Below, one piece after another: positions 6,270-6,464 of a stretch of DNA of 6,464 bases. The stretch comes from Gammaproteobacteria bacterium (GTDB lineage Bacteria > Pseudomonadota > Gammaproteobacteria > GRL18). The notes under the pieces are model-generated. The model was not told the origin of the DNA. It was given only the letters and a program-made list of their open reading frames with translations, and made no database searches. Position numbers and translations under genes: made by a program. The DNA lies in assembly GCA_013139395.1 (NCBI GenBank), contig WTAX01000265.1, positions 1-6,464 of the forward strand. The letters run 5' to 3'. Positions within the stretch are counted from its first letter, which is position 1; each line of letters starts with the position of its first letter.

Positions 6270-6464
6270 ATGAAACGCTCTATTAAATTAAGTCATATGA
6301 TTTTATTGAGTTTGCTGCTATTGGGTTTTAGCGTATCAAGTTATGCTGACCTTTATGAGCCGGTTCCTCAATGCTATCAACCCTCTCAGCCATTATGGTT
6401 TGCGACATCTTATTATAAGGAACGCTATGACCATGATGTTGATGAATATCAGGCCTGCATGAAA
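6270..6464 (+). CDS. Small exported protein, second tandem paralog (3' end outside window)
   Basis: The first 65 residues are visible. A signal peptide (MKRSIKLSH, then a Leu-rich stretch) probably cuts after SYA (24-26). Unlike its neighbour it has no lipobox cysteine. The mature part runs DLYEPVPQ and then a block from C35 to K65 that aligns without gaps to residues 40-70 of the upstream gene, with 17 of 31 positions identical. Shared residues include CY, PS, PL, F, T, K, RY, D, EYQ, C and the final K. The two cysteines (C35 and C63) keep the same spacing. AAGG lies seven bases before the ATG. Its function is unknown, and the pair probably arose by tandem duplication. Confidence 0.85.
   Translation, partial: MKRSIKLSHMILLSLLLLGFSVSSYADLYEPVPQCYQPSQPLWFATSYYKERYDHDVDEYQACMK

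Overview
This window looks like an AT-rich gammaproteobacterial chromosome segment. The evidence is the protein set: a methyl-accepting chemotaxis protein (MCP), a CLC anion transporter of the GHSVGREGP type with a CBS tail, a Mip/FkpA-like periplasmic prolyl isomerase, and an exported MsrA-MsrB fusion. I cannot name the genus from sequence alone. I see no rRNA, tRNA, transposase, CRISPR array or phage gene.

Layout. From 1 to 3062 two genes lie on the + strand: the 3' part of an MCP, then a complete CLC transporter gene 65 bases downstream. Between 3063 and 3161 a bulged stem-loop separates convergent genes. From 5133 down to 3162 two genes lie on the - strand: msrAB, then an FKBP-type prolyl isomerase gene 82 bases downstream. 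Both products carry export signals, so together they resemble an envelope protein repair and folding pair. Positions 5134-5937 hold no long gene. This stretch contains a perfect 15-bp inverted repeat next to the msrAB promoter region, four tandem copies of a 13-bp unit, a hairpin with an embedded mini-ORF, and a convincing 47-codon single-pass membrane protein ORF on the - strand. From 5938 to the right edge, two tandem paralogous genes on the + strand encode small exported proteins. They share a CYxPSxPL...RYxxD..EYQxC signature, and I recognise no family for them.

Most worth a second look: (i) the two-cysteine exported paralogs and the small membrane protein divergent from them; (ii) the MsrB half of MsrAB, which lacks both the zinc cysteines and the usual resolving cysteine, leaving three cysteines in the whole protein; (iii) the CLC protein, which has valine at the proton-glutamate position and other pore substitutions; (iv) the repeat-rich 5220-5557 stretch. 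I found no clear evidence of a complete new multi-gene system. The paralog locus at the right edge is the best candidate, but it is cut off by the window.
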